A stretch of 64,000 nucleotides of DNA from Platanthera guangdongensis (lineage: Eukaryota > Streptophyta > Magnoliopsida > Asparagales > Orchidaceae). Each line of letters opens with the position of its first letter. The first letter of the stretch is position 1. The stretch spans positions 120,071,519 to 120,135,518 of the forward strand of contig CM077151.1 of the NCBI GenBank assembly GCA_039583875.1. Reading direction: 5' to 3'. Shown here one piece after another: positions 45,411 to 57,089 of this stretch. The notes under the pieces were generated by a model. The model saw only the letters and a program-made list of their open reading frames with translations. It had not been told where the DNA came from and searched no databases. The position numbers and the translations under genes were made by a program.

Positions 45411-46590
45411 TATAATGCCCAAATTTTCTAAAAACAACTGGAAGTTGGCCACTGGTGGTTACCGCCAGGCAGTAGAGACAGTGTTAGCGGTATCTAACTG
45501 ATTTAAAATAACATTATCTCTAGAAGGTACCGCCCGATGGTAGAGGTACCAATGGCGGTAGTGTGTTAGGTGTCTTGATGTGTTGAGGCGGTCGTTGAGC
45601 GGCAAAGCGTTGCTGGATGAGACCACCGCCACCGCCTAAGCAACCATGCATTGGTAGCAAGTTAACGCATGGCAGTAGATATTTAAAATATGAGCTCAAT
45701 GAATCATGGCCATTCACTCCTTAGGAGGTGGAGATCCTGTAGCTGAGTGTGCAGCCTGGACTGTTAAGAGGCTTTGGAAGGCCTTAGACTTCTCATTCTC
45801 TCCCTCACATTCTCTCTCCTTAATTTTGAGAAATGACTCTTTCTCTTTCTTACTTTGTGAGGAAAGAAGAAAGAAGGGAGAAGAAGAGAAGGAAGAATAA
45901 AAGGAGAAGCTTGACTAGCCATTTGAGAAGCATTTGAAGACGTTCTTGTGAATCGATTCACCAGCCAAAGTTGGATCTATGGAGAGGAAGGTACTGCGAA
46001 TACTTCTATCTGAATCTCTTGTGATTTCATGTCTCCTAAGGGATCTAGAAGGGTAACAATCTTCCTTCTTGAACATGCGAATTCCTTAATTTAGTATAGT
46101 TCCAAGAAGTCCCGTACTAATTTGTGGAAGCGAAGGGATTTACGACGGGTCGATACAAAGTATCCCCGGTAGAAATTGTATAAAGAATCCTGAATCAAAG
46201 TACGGAATAAACATGGTATGAGATGCCCATCCAGACAGGTTGGTATGGATTATTTGATGGTTATCTTTTATTTGCGTGATGGAGAAGACTCTGTGGTTAA
46301 ACATGTAGTTTATGGTGTCATGGGGTGTCTAGGTCGCTGTAGTGAGAGTACTGCAGTTGGTCTCTAAGAAAACAACCAAATTTGGGGAAGAAAGACTGTT
46401 TTTCCCCTACCGCATGGAAGTAGGGATACCACGGACAGTAGTTCCCAGAGAGCTATTTTTGTAAAGCCTATCTCTTGGAGACTAGAGGGCCAATATGTTG
46501 AGTTATGAGCTTAGAGTGCCCATCTATAGTGGCCATGAGAGCCATCATTGAAACATGACATGGTTATGTATTTTGTAAACGGGAAAGGGG
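45411..46590 (+). repeat. Gypsy-3 3' LTR (degenerate; right end uncertain)
   Basis: Begins TATAATGCCC, a decayed TGTAATGCCC. It contains a cluster of GGCGGT/ACCGCC words (about 45460-45640) and no supportable gene. The right limit is a guess, placed where Tat-like sequence starts to be recognisable. Confidence 0.5.
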
Positions 46591-48357
46591 AGGCAAACCC
46601 ACATCATACAAACCGCCTAATGGCATGGCAATTTGAGCAATGGAAAAGGGCTGAGTTGCACCCGCACTATTGAAGCGTTGAACGGCAAGTGTACCGGTCG
46701 CACAAGTAATATAAAATGTGTGGCTTTCCCAAGTATCGATCTCTTCAAGGAACCCAGTAAGGGGGGAGTTAATATCGAGGAGGACTTGAGATTGAAGTCC
46801 TTAGGTCAGAGTTAACTAAGGGGGGTTTTGATGGTTGCAGAAATAGAAAATAAAATGCTAACAACTACTCCTATGCAACGCTGTTATGCGACGCTTCGCT
46901 AAGCGGGATGGAAGACTACACGGGCCGCTATGCACCGAATCATTGGGCGGATGGACGAGTAGGCAAGCATAAGAACCAGAATTTTAGGGTCGTAAGCACC
47001 TCTTCGCTATGCACGCCACTAACAATCGCTAGTGCGGCAAGAACAGATGGATGGCAGATGGAAAATAAGGGCGCACCTCAAGCAAATAACAAAAACATAC
47101 AATCACATGGACATGATTACACATAAACATATATTACAATAAGCACACTTCATCAAATATAAGAGATCAACTATACTATCAACAACAAGAGAAGAAAAGT
47201 GTGCGAAATCGACTGAATCTGAAGTCTTGCTGAGGAGTCACGGAAGGAATCACTGGGTTGTAAATCCGCATCCTAGCTCGGTCCTCAAATGCGTCCGGAG
47301 TAGAGGAGGCTGTCACTCACTCCCAATGGACCCATCTTCTTCATGTCACCAGCCGGTGGAGGATGGCACAACTTCTCTAGCTTGGTGGAGAAAGCTAGAT
47401 AAAGCCCTTCTTGAATCTCAAGGATGAAGGAGGAGGCCGAGAGGAAGCTCCGGCTTAGATTTGGCATTAAATGCTTGCCCAGATCTCTCCCCTTGGTGGA
47501 AGATGAAGAGTGAAGGTGTAAGGGTGGAACTTTGCCCTAAAACGGAGGAGGAAATGACTGAAATCCAGTCTGTCCTAAAATGGCAGGAAATCTACGCTTA
47601 AATAGAAAAAAAGTCAGAAAATTGGTCACGCACGGTCTAGCGCATGACCGTGGGTGGACCGTGCGATATTGGCGCCCTGAAAATGACCTGCGGAAGAAGA
47701 AGTGTTGACCCGTGCATTTTACTTCGCGCATGAGCGATTCTGCCCGTGCATGAAGGAAATCGCACGGGTAGCGACAGAAAGCAGGAAAGCAGGGAAAAAT
47801 AGTGGAATCGTGCGTATTACTTGAGCACGAGCGCAGCCACCCGTGCGTGAACAACACACACGATTAGCCACAGAACGGAACAAACAAGAAGCTACATTAA
47901 AACTGTGCGTTTCCTTCACGCACGGTTCCAAAGAAATCATGTGTTAACCGTGCGTTAAGAAATTCGTCGTAATGAGCCCGACGATTCTGATGCATAATTA
48001 AAATGCACGGTCAAAGAGAATCGTGTGCTAAGAAAACGCATGATCGTGCGTTTTTCTCAAACCTACATTCCAGCATTGGGAAAAACGGACTACCTGCAAA
48101 CAAATAATCAAAACAAAAGAGAACCCTCCAGCGTCACATAAATGCAATGAAAATAGCCGGAAAGGGCCATGGGGAGTACCATGTGCTTACCCCAAGAAAT
48201 AGAATGCGCAAATGCACACCAATGGGCCAAAATAGTGTACTAAGCATGAAAAATAGTATAAATGATATAACAACGATACCATACAAAAAGTGAAGTGCAA
48301 GTGTGAGAAAACCAGCCCAGATGAGTCCTAAAAACCCTATATAAATCAGACTCATCA
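46591..48357 (-). repeat. Tat/Ogre-like LTR (minus strand; left end uncertain)
   Basis: The plus-strand word CGGCAAGTGTACCGGTCG (46683-46700), followed by a CAAGTAATA stretch and AAGTATCGATC, is typical of plant Tat/Ogre-group LTRs. The right border is set by the minus-strand start TGATGAGTCTGATTTATAT, preceded by GTTTAAGTCTGG and CTCGGGACGAGCAA, a decayed version of the polypurine region known from that group. A CGTGCG-rich segment lies at 47624-48052. No real gene. Confidence 0.55.
47624..48052. repeat. CGTGCGT / ACCGTGCG word cluster
   Basis: About 15 related words (CACGCACGG, ACCGTGCGT, ATCGTGCGT, CCCGTGCGTG) in 430 bp, in both orientations, irregularly spaced. Confidence 0.65.
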
Positions 48358-49333
48358 CACCACCAGACTTAAACATTTGCTCGTCCCGAGCAAATCATCA
48401 CTAAGCAAAGTTTTAAGAAAGCTAGTTGACTAAGCAATTGCATAAATGGAGTACCATGCGAAGTCATACCCTCATGTACAAAAAGCAATAGTAGACTACT
48501 CTTCTATGCATGCATAATAATTTCTAATTCCTATAAACGTAAAGAAGATATTACTAATACTCCTAAAGTGAATCACGGTGAATCATTCGGCTGCGCGTAA
48601 AACGAAAGTAGGCGGTCAATGAGGTGAGCATTGCCAAATATCAGGTCTCAGGAAAATCTCCAAAGGAATTTCCCAATGTCGGTAACCATATGCTCCCCAG
48701 TTCACACTCTCTCCACGACACTAGTTTGACTCAAGCACGAATCCGTAGGACTTGGAGTATAATATAGGCTTAGGCGAAGGTGTGGTAAACAAAGGTAAAC
48801 AGGATAGACACACACACCCAAAATAAGATCGCATGAAAACACTCACAGCTAAAATCAACGGACAAACACGTGCGGCGCACCACCAGACTTGGACTTTTGA
48901 CGGTGCGTGCACGCCCATAACGACACAATACAACTAAATTTCAAAACTCAGCATCAATAAATAGTTATTTCTTTTATTCCCCATTGGGAATTTTCTTTTT
49001 ATTTACTATCATATTTGTTTTTCTTTTCTTTCCACTTTTTTTTAAATAGCCAACGCAAAATATGCAAACACGATAACACCACAGCTGCACAAACACCAAC
49101 ATAACTGCTATACATAATGGAGACAAACTACAACAAAAAAACTAACCGAGCGACCACATTCAGATGTGCGGATAGGAAAGGCTATATGGCTTTGGTAGCG
49201 AGGCATAGGGATGTCAAAGGAAGGGACAGGCTCAACGGGGATAACAACGGATAGATGTTGGGAATTGTACTAGGCTCAAACTAGACAAAGTGATGACCTA
49301 CATCACACACACACACACACACACTTGACTAAC
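48358..49333. other. Unresolved sequence next to the Tat-like LTR
   Basis: Probably the 3' non-coding end of the Tat-like element (minus strand). Apart from the GAGCAA/TTGCTC region at its left edge and a (CA)n microsatellite (49304-49324) at its right edge I see nothing I can identify, and no gene. CTAAC (49329-49333) would be the left target copy of SIRE-B2. Confidence 0.5.
49304..49324. repeat. (CA)n microsatellite
   Basis: Uninterrupted CA dinucleotide run of 21 bp. Confidence 0.95.
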
Positions 49334-49519
49334 TGTTTGATCCCTAGTTGGATTTTGGCTAAGTTCACTAAACTAGGATTATTGACCCACCTTGTATAGC
49401 CAGGGTCATGTCTGTGTCCTAGAGTCTAGGCCATGTCCTTAAAGTCAACATTGCATGGACCAGCCAACAACAGACTACAGAAGACTCTGGGCTTAGAGAA
49501 AAATCAGTTTCAGGAAAGT

Positions 49520-49875
49520 GAGTTCGACGTTCATCAAACTCAGCTCGACGAAAGTCATGCTCAGCTCGACGAACTCAGAGACAATTCTCTGAGTTGAGCT
49601 CGACGAACTTAGTTCTCAGGTCGACGATTTCTGGATGCTCTACTTCAACATTTTAAGTCTAGAAACATATCTCTGAACTCCAGTCAACGAAGTTAGATTA
49701 TCGGATTGACGATCTTCGTGCACATAATTGGCATGTGTTTATCAGAAAGCAGTTAGCTGTTCTCAGGTCGACGATCTTGGACTCAGGTCGACAAACAATA
49801 ATTATCTGATCGACGAACACGATTTCTCAGCTCGACGAACTCTAGACTCAGGTCGACGAAATCTGTTCTTTCCTC
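49520..49875. promoter_or_regulatory. TCGACGA cluster in the SIRE-B2 LTR
   Basis: About ten TCGACGA words plus decayed members (TCAACGA, TTGACGA, TCGACAA, TCGATGA). Confidence 0.75.
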
Positions 49876-50155
49876 GATGATTTCTGTGCATTTCCAGACT
49901 TGGATTTTTCCTTCCTTCTGTCCTTATTTTATTGTAATAATTCCTGAGTAATCAATGCTTAATATTCTCTGAATATTACCGTTAGAAGCAGCATTGATTA
50001 TGACATTCATGAGGATTATTACTTGCCATTTTTCAACGGGACAGTTGGGGAAATCCAATTAATGCAGACATTCTCTCCAGCCGTATTACATTCTCCAGGC
50101 CGACATCAATCAGTGCAGGAAGGAATTCAAAATTCAAAGAAGAAATTCCATTGAA

Positions 50156-50165
50156 TATATAAAAG
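50156..50165 (+). promoter_or_regulatory. TATA box of the SIRE-B2 LTR
   Basis: TATATAAAAG about 280 bp downstream of the motif cluster. The SIRE-B1 counterpart is degenerate. Confidence 0.5.
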
Positions 50166-51030
50166 TGATTTTCTTCCTTCCTCTCAGAGATAAGATACAA
50201 CAAGAGAATAATACAGTACCGATCAGGAAAAGAGTACAAGGATCACAAAGAAGATACACAACAACCACATTCAAACTCTTCTCTATGACGAAAAAAAATC
50301 TGGTCTTCACCTTGACATTGCTGAAGAAGAAGAACATTCATCCAAATAAAGATTCTTCTTCATTCTTCACTCCAGGATTCTTAAAGGACAACAAATCTTT
50401 ATCAGTCAAGGAATTCCTAGATCACTTCTGTTCAAAGCTAAAGATAGAAGACCTACTCACCCTGAAGCAAAGCTCCAATCTTCCTGAAGATCTCAAGGAT
50501 TCAGGGGGAGCTTTGATAACATCAAAGATCCACTAGTCTTCTCAGTTGCATTTGAGAAAGAGAAGTCATCATAACTCTCTCACCCCCTCACTATACAAAG
50601 GGTTCTTTAACTCCCTTCAAAAGTTATTCCTTGGTTGCAAGTCACCTGATCAAAAGACTTAGGTTGGTTTTTGAGCACCTGATCAAAAGCTCATTGGTGG
50701 TAGTCACCTGATCAAAACCTATCATTGGATTCCTACCAGGGTGGTAGAAGAGTGGATGTACCCAGGTTGGGGAACCACTATAAGACTTCTTGTGTTGTAT
50801 GGTTGCCCTCTTTCTTTTTGTTCTTGCTGTGCCTGTGCTAGTTAGTTTCATTTTGATGTGCATGTGGTACATTAGTTTATCTAAGGATTGTTCTTTTACA
50901 TACAGCAAAAAATGGTATCAAATAACTGCCTACTATGTAGATTTTATCAACAACAAAAAGGCTTTAAAGTTTTTAAATATAATATATTCACCCCCCTCTA
51001 GAGTATTTCAGGTCTAACCTCACTTTCAAT

Positions 51031-51042
51031 TGGTATCAGAGC
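51031..51042 (+). other. Primer binding site of SIRE-B2
   Basis: TGGTATCAGAGC, the exact sequence expected for initiator tRNA-Met, two bases after the LTR. Confidence 0.92.
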
Positions 51043-51131
51043 AGTGTTTCTTTGGTTGTACAAGTTAACCCTTGAACAAAAAGATCCTGTGTTAGATTTG
51101 TCCTTCTATTTCCCTTAGGATTATATCAAGC

Positions 51132-53249
51132 ATGACACAGAACAAGGATTAAACAAACACAAGACGTCCAGTGTGCAACTTAAATAAGTTTTCCATCTGG
51201 AAGGCAAGAATAAAACTTTATATGAATTCCATTGATGAGGACATCTACAATTCTATCTTGACAGGTCCTCCTCAACCATCTACATCTACTTCAACATCAA
51301 ACACACATGCTGTTCCACCACCTGAGTGGACAGATACACAGAAGAAGGCCAAGATTGCTGATGCAAAGGCCATGAATATTCTGGCTCAGACTATGTCTGA
51401 TGATATTTTCCAGAAGATGGCTGAATGCACATCAGCCAAGGCTATTTGGGACTCTCTCAACCAAATGGTGGCTGGCTTTGCTGACGAGAGGAAAGACAGA
51501 AGATCAAATCTCATATCCCAGTATGAGAACTTCAAGAAGGATGAGTCAGAATCTGTTGTAGACATGCACAACAGATTGAGCTCAATAATCAATGAGCTTA
51601 AGACTTTGGATAAGGACATCACCCGTACTGAAGTAAATGATAAAATCATCATGTGCTTCCAAAGCTCATGTGATTCCAGGATATGGCCAATCAAGGAGGC
51701 TAGGAGCTTAAATGAGATCTCCATAAAATCTCTATTGGGAAAGCTCAAGTCATATGAGCAGCTGATAATGCCTAGAGAAGATGCAGAACAAAGGACTCCT
51801 CCACCAACAAGAAAGGAGCACAACTTAGCATTCAAGGCTGCTGAAGAGACAGAAGCTTCAACAGTAAATGAAGAACTAATGAGTCTCTTTGCCAAGAGAT
51901 TTTACAAAATGGCAAGAAAGGACTTCAGAAGAAAATCATCCAGGTAGCTTGATAAGCCAAGGTATGATAAAACTCCTACTAAATAAGTAGTATGTTTTGG
52001 CTGCAGGAAACCTGAACACTTTATCTCAGAGTTTCCAGAGAATTAGAAGAAAGAAAGAAGAAGAGAGAAGGATTCCAGAAGACAACAAAGTAGCAGGCCT
52101 TCCTCCATCAAATATAAAAAGAAGGAGAAGTGCATTGTTGCTGATACCTGGAGTGAGACAGAAGATGAATCCACATCTTCTAGTTCTAGTGAAGTGGAAG
52201 AAGAGGCAAGGGCCAAGGAAGTCTGCCTCATGGCCATCAATGCCTCTAACAGCCAATCAGATGATGAAGAAGAATCTGATAATGAAGGAGATTTAGAATC
52301 AGAAGCTGATCAGGTACTTTTATCTTTTGATTATAGTTCTGATAGTTTCAAAACTGAATTTAAAACCATGTGTATAGACCTAATCAACTTTGAAAAGGAA
52401 ATCAAAATACTTAGGGAAAGACTGACCAATCAAGAAAATCTGATTTTCTGAAAACACTAAGTTAAAAGATGAATTAACACTAGCTAATGAACAAATCATT
52501 TATTTAAAAACACAGCTATATGAGGCTAAGCAACTTGAGGAATCTCTCAATGGGAGAAGCCTTAAGCTGATGGACATTACAAGCACAGTAAATTCCAGAT
52601 TGAATGACAAACTGGGATGGGTGCATCATCAAGTTTACCCCCATACTTAAGAAGAACATATTATCCACACCAATAAAATTTGTTTCTGAGAAGGGTAAAG
52701 AAAAAGTAGATAATAACAATTCTAATCAAACTAAAATTACACACAAAAATAAGAAAAGAAGAAGAATAAGAAAAATAATAACCAGAACAATGTTCAGCAG
52801 TTTTCGTCGAACTCCGATCGACGAAACATTACAGTTCATAGAACTCAAGTCGACGAACTCAAAACGCAGATCTATATTATAATAATTCGTTGAACTATGA
52901 TCGATGAAACAAGTATGGTTCGTCGATCACAGATCGACGTTTTTGGGGTTCAAAAAATGACCTCTATCATTCTCTGAATGGAGTTCGACGAACTCATCCC
53001 AATTCAACGAACTCAGGTCGACGAGTGTACCAAAATTCTTCGAACGCAGATCAACTTAACAGAAACTCAAATTCTTCTAAAACTTATAATCAACCTAGGG
53101 AGAATATCAACCCATTCACCAAATGTATAATTACTCCCAGAAGATATCACCCATTAGGATACAAAAGCCAACCTGAGTGCTCTTACATTTCCAGCTTTTC
53201 TTATGTAAAGAAACAAGGACCCAAGGTAACCTGGGTCAAGAACAACTAA
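51132..53249 (+). pseudogene. gag: SIRE-B2 gag (few stops)
   Basis: The ATG at 51132 (MTQNKD) is followed after six codons by a stop (GAC AAT in SIRE-B1). From 51171 the frame is open for 258 codons: a UBN2-type Gag with AKAMNILAQTMSDDIFQKMAECTSAKAIWDSL in pieces, then SQYENFKKDESES and SLLGKLKSYEQLIM. A TAG follows at about 51945. The zinc knuckle near 51990-52035 reads CFGCRKPEHFISEF, with the last Cys lost. Acidic and helical regions follow in shifted frames (52190-52600), then a segment with the SIRE-B dyads (52803-53046). The final stop TAA (53247-53249) lies at the same gag/protease position as in both SIRE-A copies. Confidence 0.83.
52803..53046. repeat. Dyads in the gag 3' end of SIRE-B2
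   Basis: A perfect TTCGTCGA (52803-52810) - 7 bp - TCGACGAA (52818-52825), followed by several imperfect dyads of the same 8-7-8 layout. Same position as in SIRE-B1. Confidence 0.8.
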
Positions 53250-56200
53250 TTGTTTTATTTGCTGGTAAAGCACTATAAAGATGTTAATAAAAAATGGTAT
53301 CTGGACAGTGGATGCTCCAAGCATATGAGTGGCAGCATGGACAACTTAAATAATTACAAGTCTAAGCTAGGACCAAAGGTGATCTTTGGTGATTCAAATT
53401 AGGGCCAGTCTGAAGGCTTTGGAGAAGTAAAGATTGGAGCAGTCACTTTCAAAAAGGTGACATATGTAAGTGGACTCAAGCATAACCTCATCTCCATAAG
53501 TCAACTATGTGATGAAGGTTATCAGGTACATTTTAACTCAAGATCATGTATTATTTCTAATAAAGAAAACCAAACTATCTTTATTGGAAATAGACAAGGT
53601 AATATATATATAGTTGAGTTTCATTCTGCAACTTCAGATATCTGTTTACTTAATATTGTTTGCAATCAAAATGATCTATGACATAAAATACTAGGATATG
53701 TTAATATGAAAAACATTGCTAGGCTATCTAAAGACAACCTTGTGAGAGGTTTGACTTCTGGTCCCTATAAGAAGGAAGGTCTCTGCAGGGCTTGTTAACT
53801 AGGCAAGCAAACTAAATCCAGCTTTAAGTCATTTAATAAGAGTGATTCACCTAAGATTTTGTACTTGATACATATGGACCTCTTTGGACCCATTGTTGTA
53901 CAAAGCATAGGAGGGAAGTATTACACTTGGTTATTATAGATGACTTCTCCAGATTCTCTTGTGTTTTCTTTGTGAGAAACAAGTCAGATAACTTTAAAGT
54001 CCTTGCAGACTTTCTTAAGGGCATAAGGATTGAGTATTCTACTCCAGTTGTATTGATCAAAAGTGATCATGGTACTGAGTTTGAATCTCTTCACATGCAA
54101 AGACTCTGTGAGGAGAAAGGTATCAGACATTGTTTCTCTGCTCCTAGAACTCCTCAACAAAATGGAGTAACAGAAAGGAAAAAAAAGAACACTCATTGAA
54201 TCTGCAGGAACATTGCTTGCAGATGTACACATGCCCCTATCCTTTTGGGCAGAGGCTGTGTGCACAGCAAACTATGTACTGAATTGATGTTTGATACACA
54301 AACTAAAGGGCAAGACCACCTATGAATTATTCAAAGGGAAGCAACCTAAAATTGATTACTTTAGAATTTTTGGGTGTAGGTGTTTCATTCAAAACAATAA
54401 CAACAAACATATTAGAAAATTTGAAGCTAAAGCAACAGAGGGAATGTTTCTGCGATATTCGCAAGTTAGCAAAGCTTATAGGGTATTTAATAAATCATCC
54501 TTAAAAATAGAAGAATCTGTACATATTTGTTTTGATGAAGGTAACATGTACTATAAGGAGAAGGACTCTTCTACCTCAGATATTTTGCAGGTACCTCATT
54601 TGTGTGAGAAATTGGGTGAGTTGAACCTTCCACAAGAGGTTATATCACCTCCTCCTCCACAAGCTGATGATGACAGTAAAGATGAATTTTTGGAAGTAGC
54701 TGAACCTACTCCAACATCAGACATTATTCCACAAGAGGAATTAACTCCACATGTTGTTGCTGAACCATCTCCATCCACTGATCTTGTCACACTAAGGGAT
54801 CACCCTAGATCTCAAGAGATTGGAGACATGTCAGTAGGTGTACAGACAAGGCATCAACTCAACCAAGATGTGATGCATGCCTGTTTCCTCTCTCAAGTTG
54901 AGACTCAATCCATAAAAGATGCTGAGCAAGATCCCCTCTGGATCATTATAATGCAAAAGGAACTCAATTAATTTGAGAGATGCAGAGTTTGGGATTTAAT
55001 TCCAAGACCCAAAGACAACCCAGTCATTGGAACCAAATGGTTATATAGAAACAAGCTAGATGACCAAGGTGTAATTGTGAGAAACAAGGCTAGGCTTGTT
55101 GCTCAAGGTTATAGGCAAGAAGAAGGAATAGACTATGACCAAACTTTTGTACCAGTTGCAAGGTTAGAAGCAATCAGGATCTTCCTTGCTTATGCTACAT
55201 ATAAGAAGTTCAAAGTCTATCAGATGGATGTCAAGAGTGTCTTTATAAATGGAGTACTTAAAGAAGAGGTTTATGTTAAACAACCTCCAGGTTTTATCTC
55301 TCCAACTTATCCTTCATGTCTTTAGATTACATAAAGCTCTTTATGATTTAAAGCAAGCTACAAGAGCTTGGTACGAGACCTTAGCTAGCTTCTTGATATA
55401 GCATAAATTTACTATAGGCAATGTAGATAGAACATTATTCACTTGGCACCATAAGGATCAAATATTGTTGGAACAAATTTATATAGATGACATTATATTT
55501 GGGTCTACAGATTCCAAACTATGCAAGAGGTTTGCTGACCTCATGCATTCAAAGTTTGAAATGAGTAGCATGGGTGAGCTCTCCTACTATCTTGGTCTCA
55601 AGTGAAGCATCTACCTGATGGCATCTTCATATCCCAAGCTAAGTATGCTAAAGAGCTTATAAAAAAGTTTGGTATGGCTGATGCCTCAGCAAAGAAAACA
55701 CCCATGGCCACTAATGCTGTAATAGATTCTGATTAACATGGGAAACTGTTGATCAGAAATTATATAGGGGCATTGTTGGGTCCCTACTATACCTTACAAC
55801 TAGCATACCTGACATAATGTTTGCTACATGTCTTTGTGCTAGGTTCCAAGTGAACCCTAAAGAATCTCACCTAGTTTTCCTAAAAAGAATTTTGAGATAT
55901 ATAAAGAGTTGTCCTAGTATAGGACTCTGATATCCTACTGAGTAAAAAATTGAGTTAACTGGATACTCAGATGCTGATTTTGCTGGATGTAGGGTTGATA
56001 GAAAAAGTACCTCAGGGACTTGCCAGTTCCTTGGTATGAGTTTAGTGTCTTGATTTAGCAAGAAACAGTCATCTGTGTCAACATCAACAGGTGAAGCAGA
56101 ATATATTGCAGCTGGCAGTTGCTGTTCCCAAATGCTGTGGATTCAAAACCAACTCCTGGACTATGGGTTCAACTTAAATAATTCAACTCTATTATGTGAT

Positions 56201-56431
56201 AACACAAGTACTATATCCATAGCACATAATCCAGTCCATCATAGTAGGACCAATCATATATACATTAGGCATCATTTCATAAGAGAGTGTGTAGACAAAA
56301 ATAAAATTAATATTTTCTATATCTACGCTGATTTACAAAGAGCAGATATTTTCACCAAACCCCTGGATGAAAGAAATCACTTATTCTTTAAAAATCAGCT
56401 TGGTATGATAAATGGAGAAGACCTCAATTGA
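53250..56431 (+). pseudogene. pol: SIRE-B2 pol: protease, integrase, RT, RNase H (decayed)
   Basis: Protease WYLDSGCSKHMSG with DSG at 53304-53312. Integrase: stops in the HHCC region (53680-53800); core MDLFGP near 53875, IKSDHGTEFES near 54058 and NGVTERK near 54165 with a one-base shift after it. A long open stretch follows (54291-54971) with [34 protein letters not shown] from 55080, [19 protein letters not shown], a shift near 55325, and the catalytic box YIDD (55480-55491) in a broken context. RNase H near 55960-56130 ([33 protein letters not shown]). It ends with TGA at 56429-56431. Confidence 0.86.
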
Positions 56432-56439
56432 ATTCTGTC

Positions 56440-56710
56440 TACAGTCGAAGAATATTTCAAAGTTCGTCGAACGGAGGTGGACGAACTGTGAAAGGTTCTA
56501 GAGATAATCGTCGAACGGAGATCGACGAACTCTCTGTGAGTGAAGTTATTTTCGTCGAACGGAGATCGATGAATTTGCTTGAGAAATATTTTCATCGAAC
56601 AGAGCTCGACGAAATATTTTCAAACCTTCAGACTAAGATCGATCAATTTTTTAACTACAGAATATTTCGTCGACCTCAGATCGAAGAATTCTATAATTTT
56701 TACGGAACGG
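56440..56710. promoter_or_regulatory. Five consecutive dyads between pol and env-like ORF of SIRE-B2
   Basis: Dyads with exactly 7 bp between arms: TTCGTCGA/TGGACGAA (56463-56485), ATCGTCGA/TCGACGAA (56507-56529), TTCGTCGA/TCGATGAA, TTCATCGA/TCGACGAA and TTCGTCGA/TCGAAGAA. The first four share ACGGAG-like spacers. They end about 115 bp before the env-like ATG. Confidence 0.82.
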
Positions 56711-56822
56711 AGTTTGTCGATTCATATTTTGAAAAATCTTATATCTAGGTTTTTCTTCGACCTCCGTCCCGCACTTTCAGTTCCATTGCACTTGATCTCT
56801 TTTGTTTGTTGTAGGCAAACCC

Positions 56823-56924
56823 ATGGCGATTCCCGCAGGCAATCTTGGAGCAATGAAGTTTGATACAGGATTTGATATAGATTTTGAGTCGTTTCTACAC
56901 TCGGATCCTATCTTCCTTTAAATT
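56823..56924 (+). pseudogene. SIRE-B2 env-like ORF, first 32 codons, cut by SIRE-A3
   Basis: Reads MAIPAGNLGAMKFDTGFD and on to HSDPIFL, close to the SIRE-B1 start at 27088. It runs into a TAA (56919-56921) at the border of SIRE-A3. The remainder is expected beyond the right end of the window. Confidence 0.85.
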
Positions 56925-57089
56925 TGTTGGGTACATTGGAACAAATGTACCTGATTTGAAGAAGCCTCACCCTACTCAATGATATACATCAAAATGTATT
57001 TGATGTATTTTGAGTTACCTTGTGCAGGTTAAGTATTTGCAGGGAAAGCTGAAAAGTTTCTAAGTCCATGTGTCCACACCCAGAAGAAA

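Larger units (their letters stand above)
49334..51028 (+). repeat. 5' LTR of SIRE-B2 (1695 bp)
   Basis: TGTTTGATCC...CTCACTTTCA. It has a TCGACGA cluster (49520-49875), a TATA-like TATATAAAAG at 50156-50165, constant-loop hairpins (50638-50700) and the conserved AGTGG/CCACT stem-loop (about 50752-50780). It is shorter than SIRE-B1 because of deletions in the motif cluster. Confidence 0.9.
49334..56924 (+). mobile_element. SIRE-B2: Sirevirus-type copia element, interrupted by SIRE-A3
   Basis: Second SIRE-B copy: 5' LTR (49334-51028), primer site, gag, pol, dyad-rich spacer and the first 33 codons of the env-like ORF. SIRE-A3 then begins at 56925, so the rest of the env-like ORF and the 3' LTR should lie beyond the window. 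Its gag is better preserved than that of SIRE-B1. Confidence 0.9.

Noticed and set aside
46633..48376. Several 60-106-codon ORFs as genes
   Set aside because: Both strands, no motifs, inside a Tat-like LTR.
50642..50908. Minus-strand 88-codon ORF in the SIRE-B2 LTR
   Set aside because: Lies across the hairpin series and LTR end; no conservation expected and no motif.
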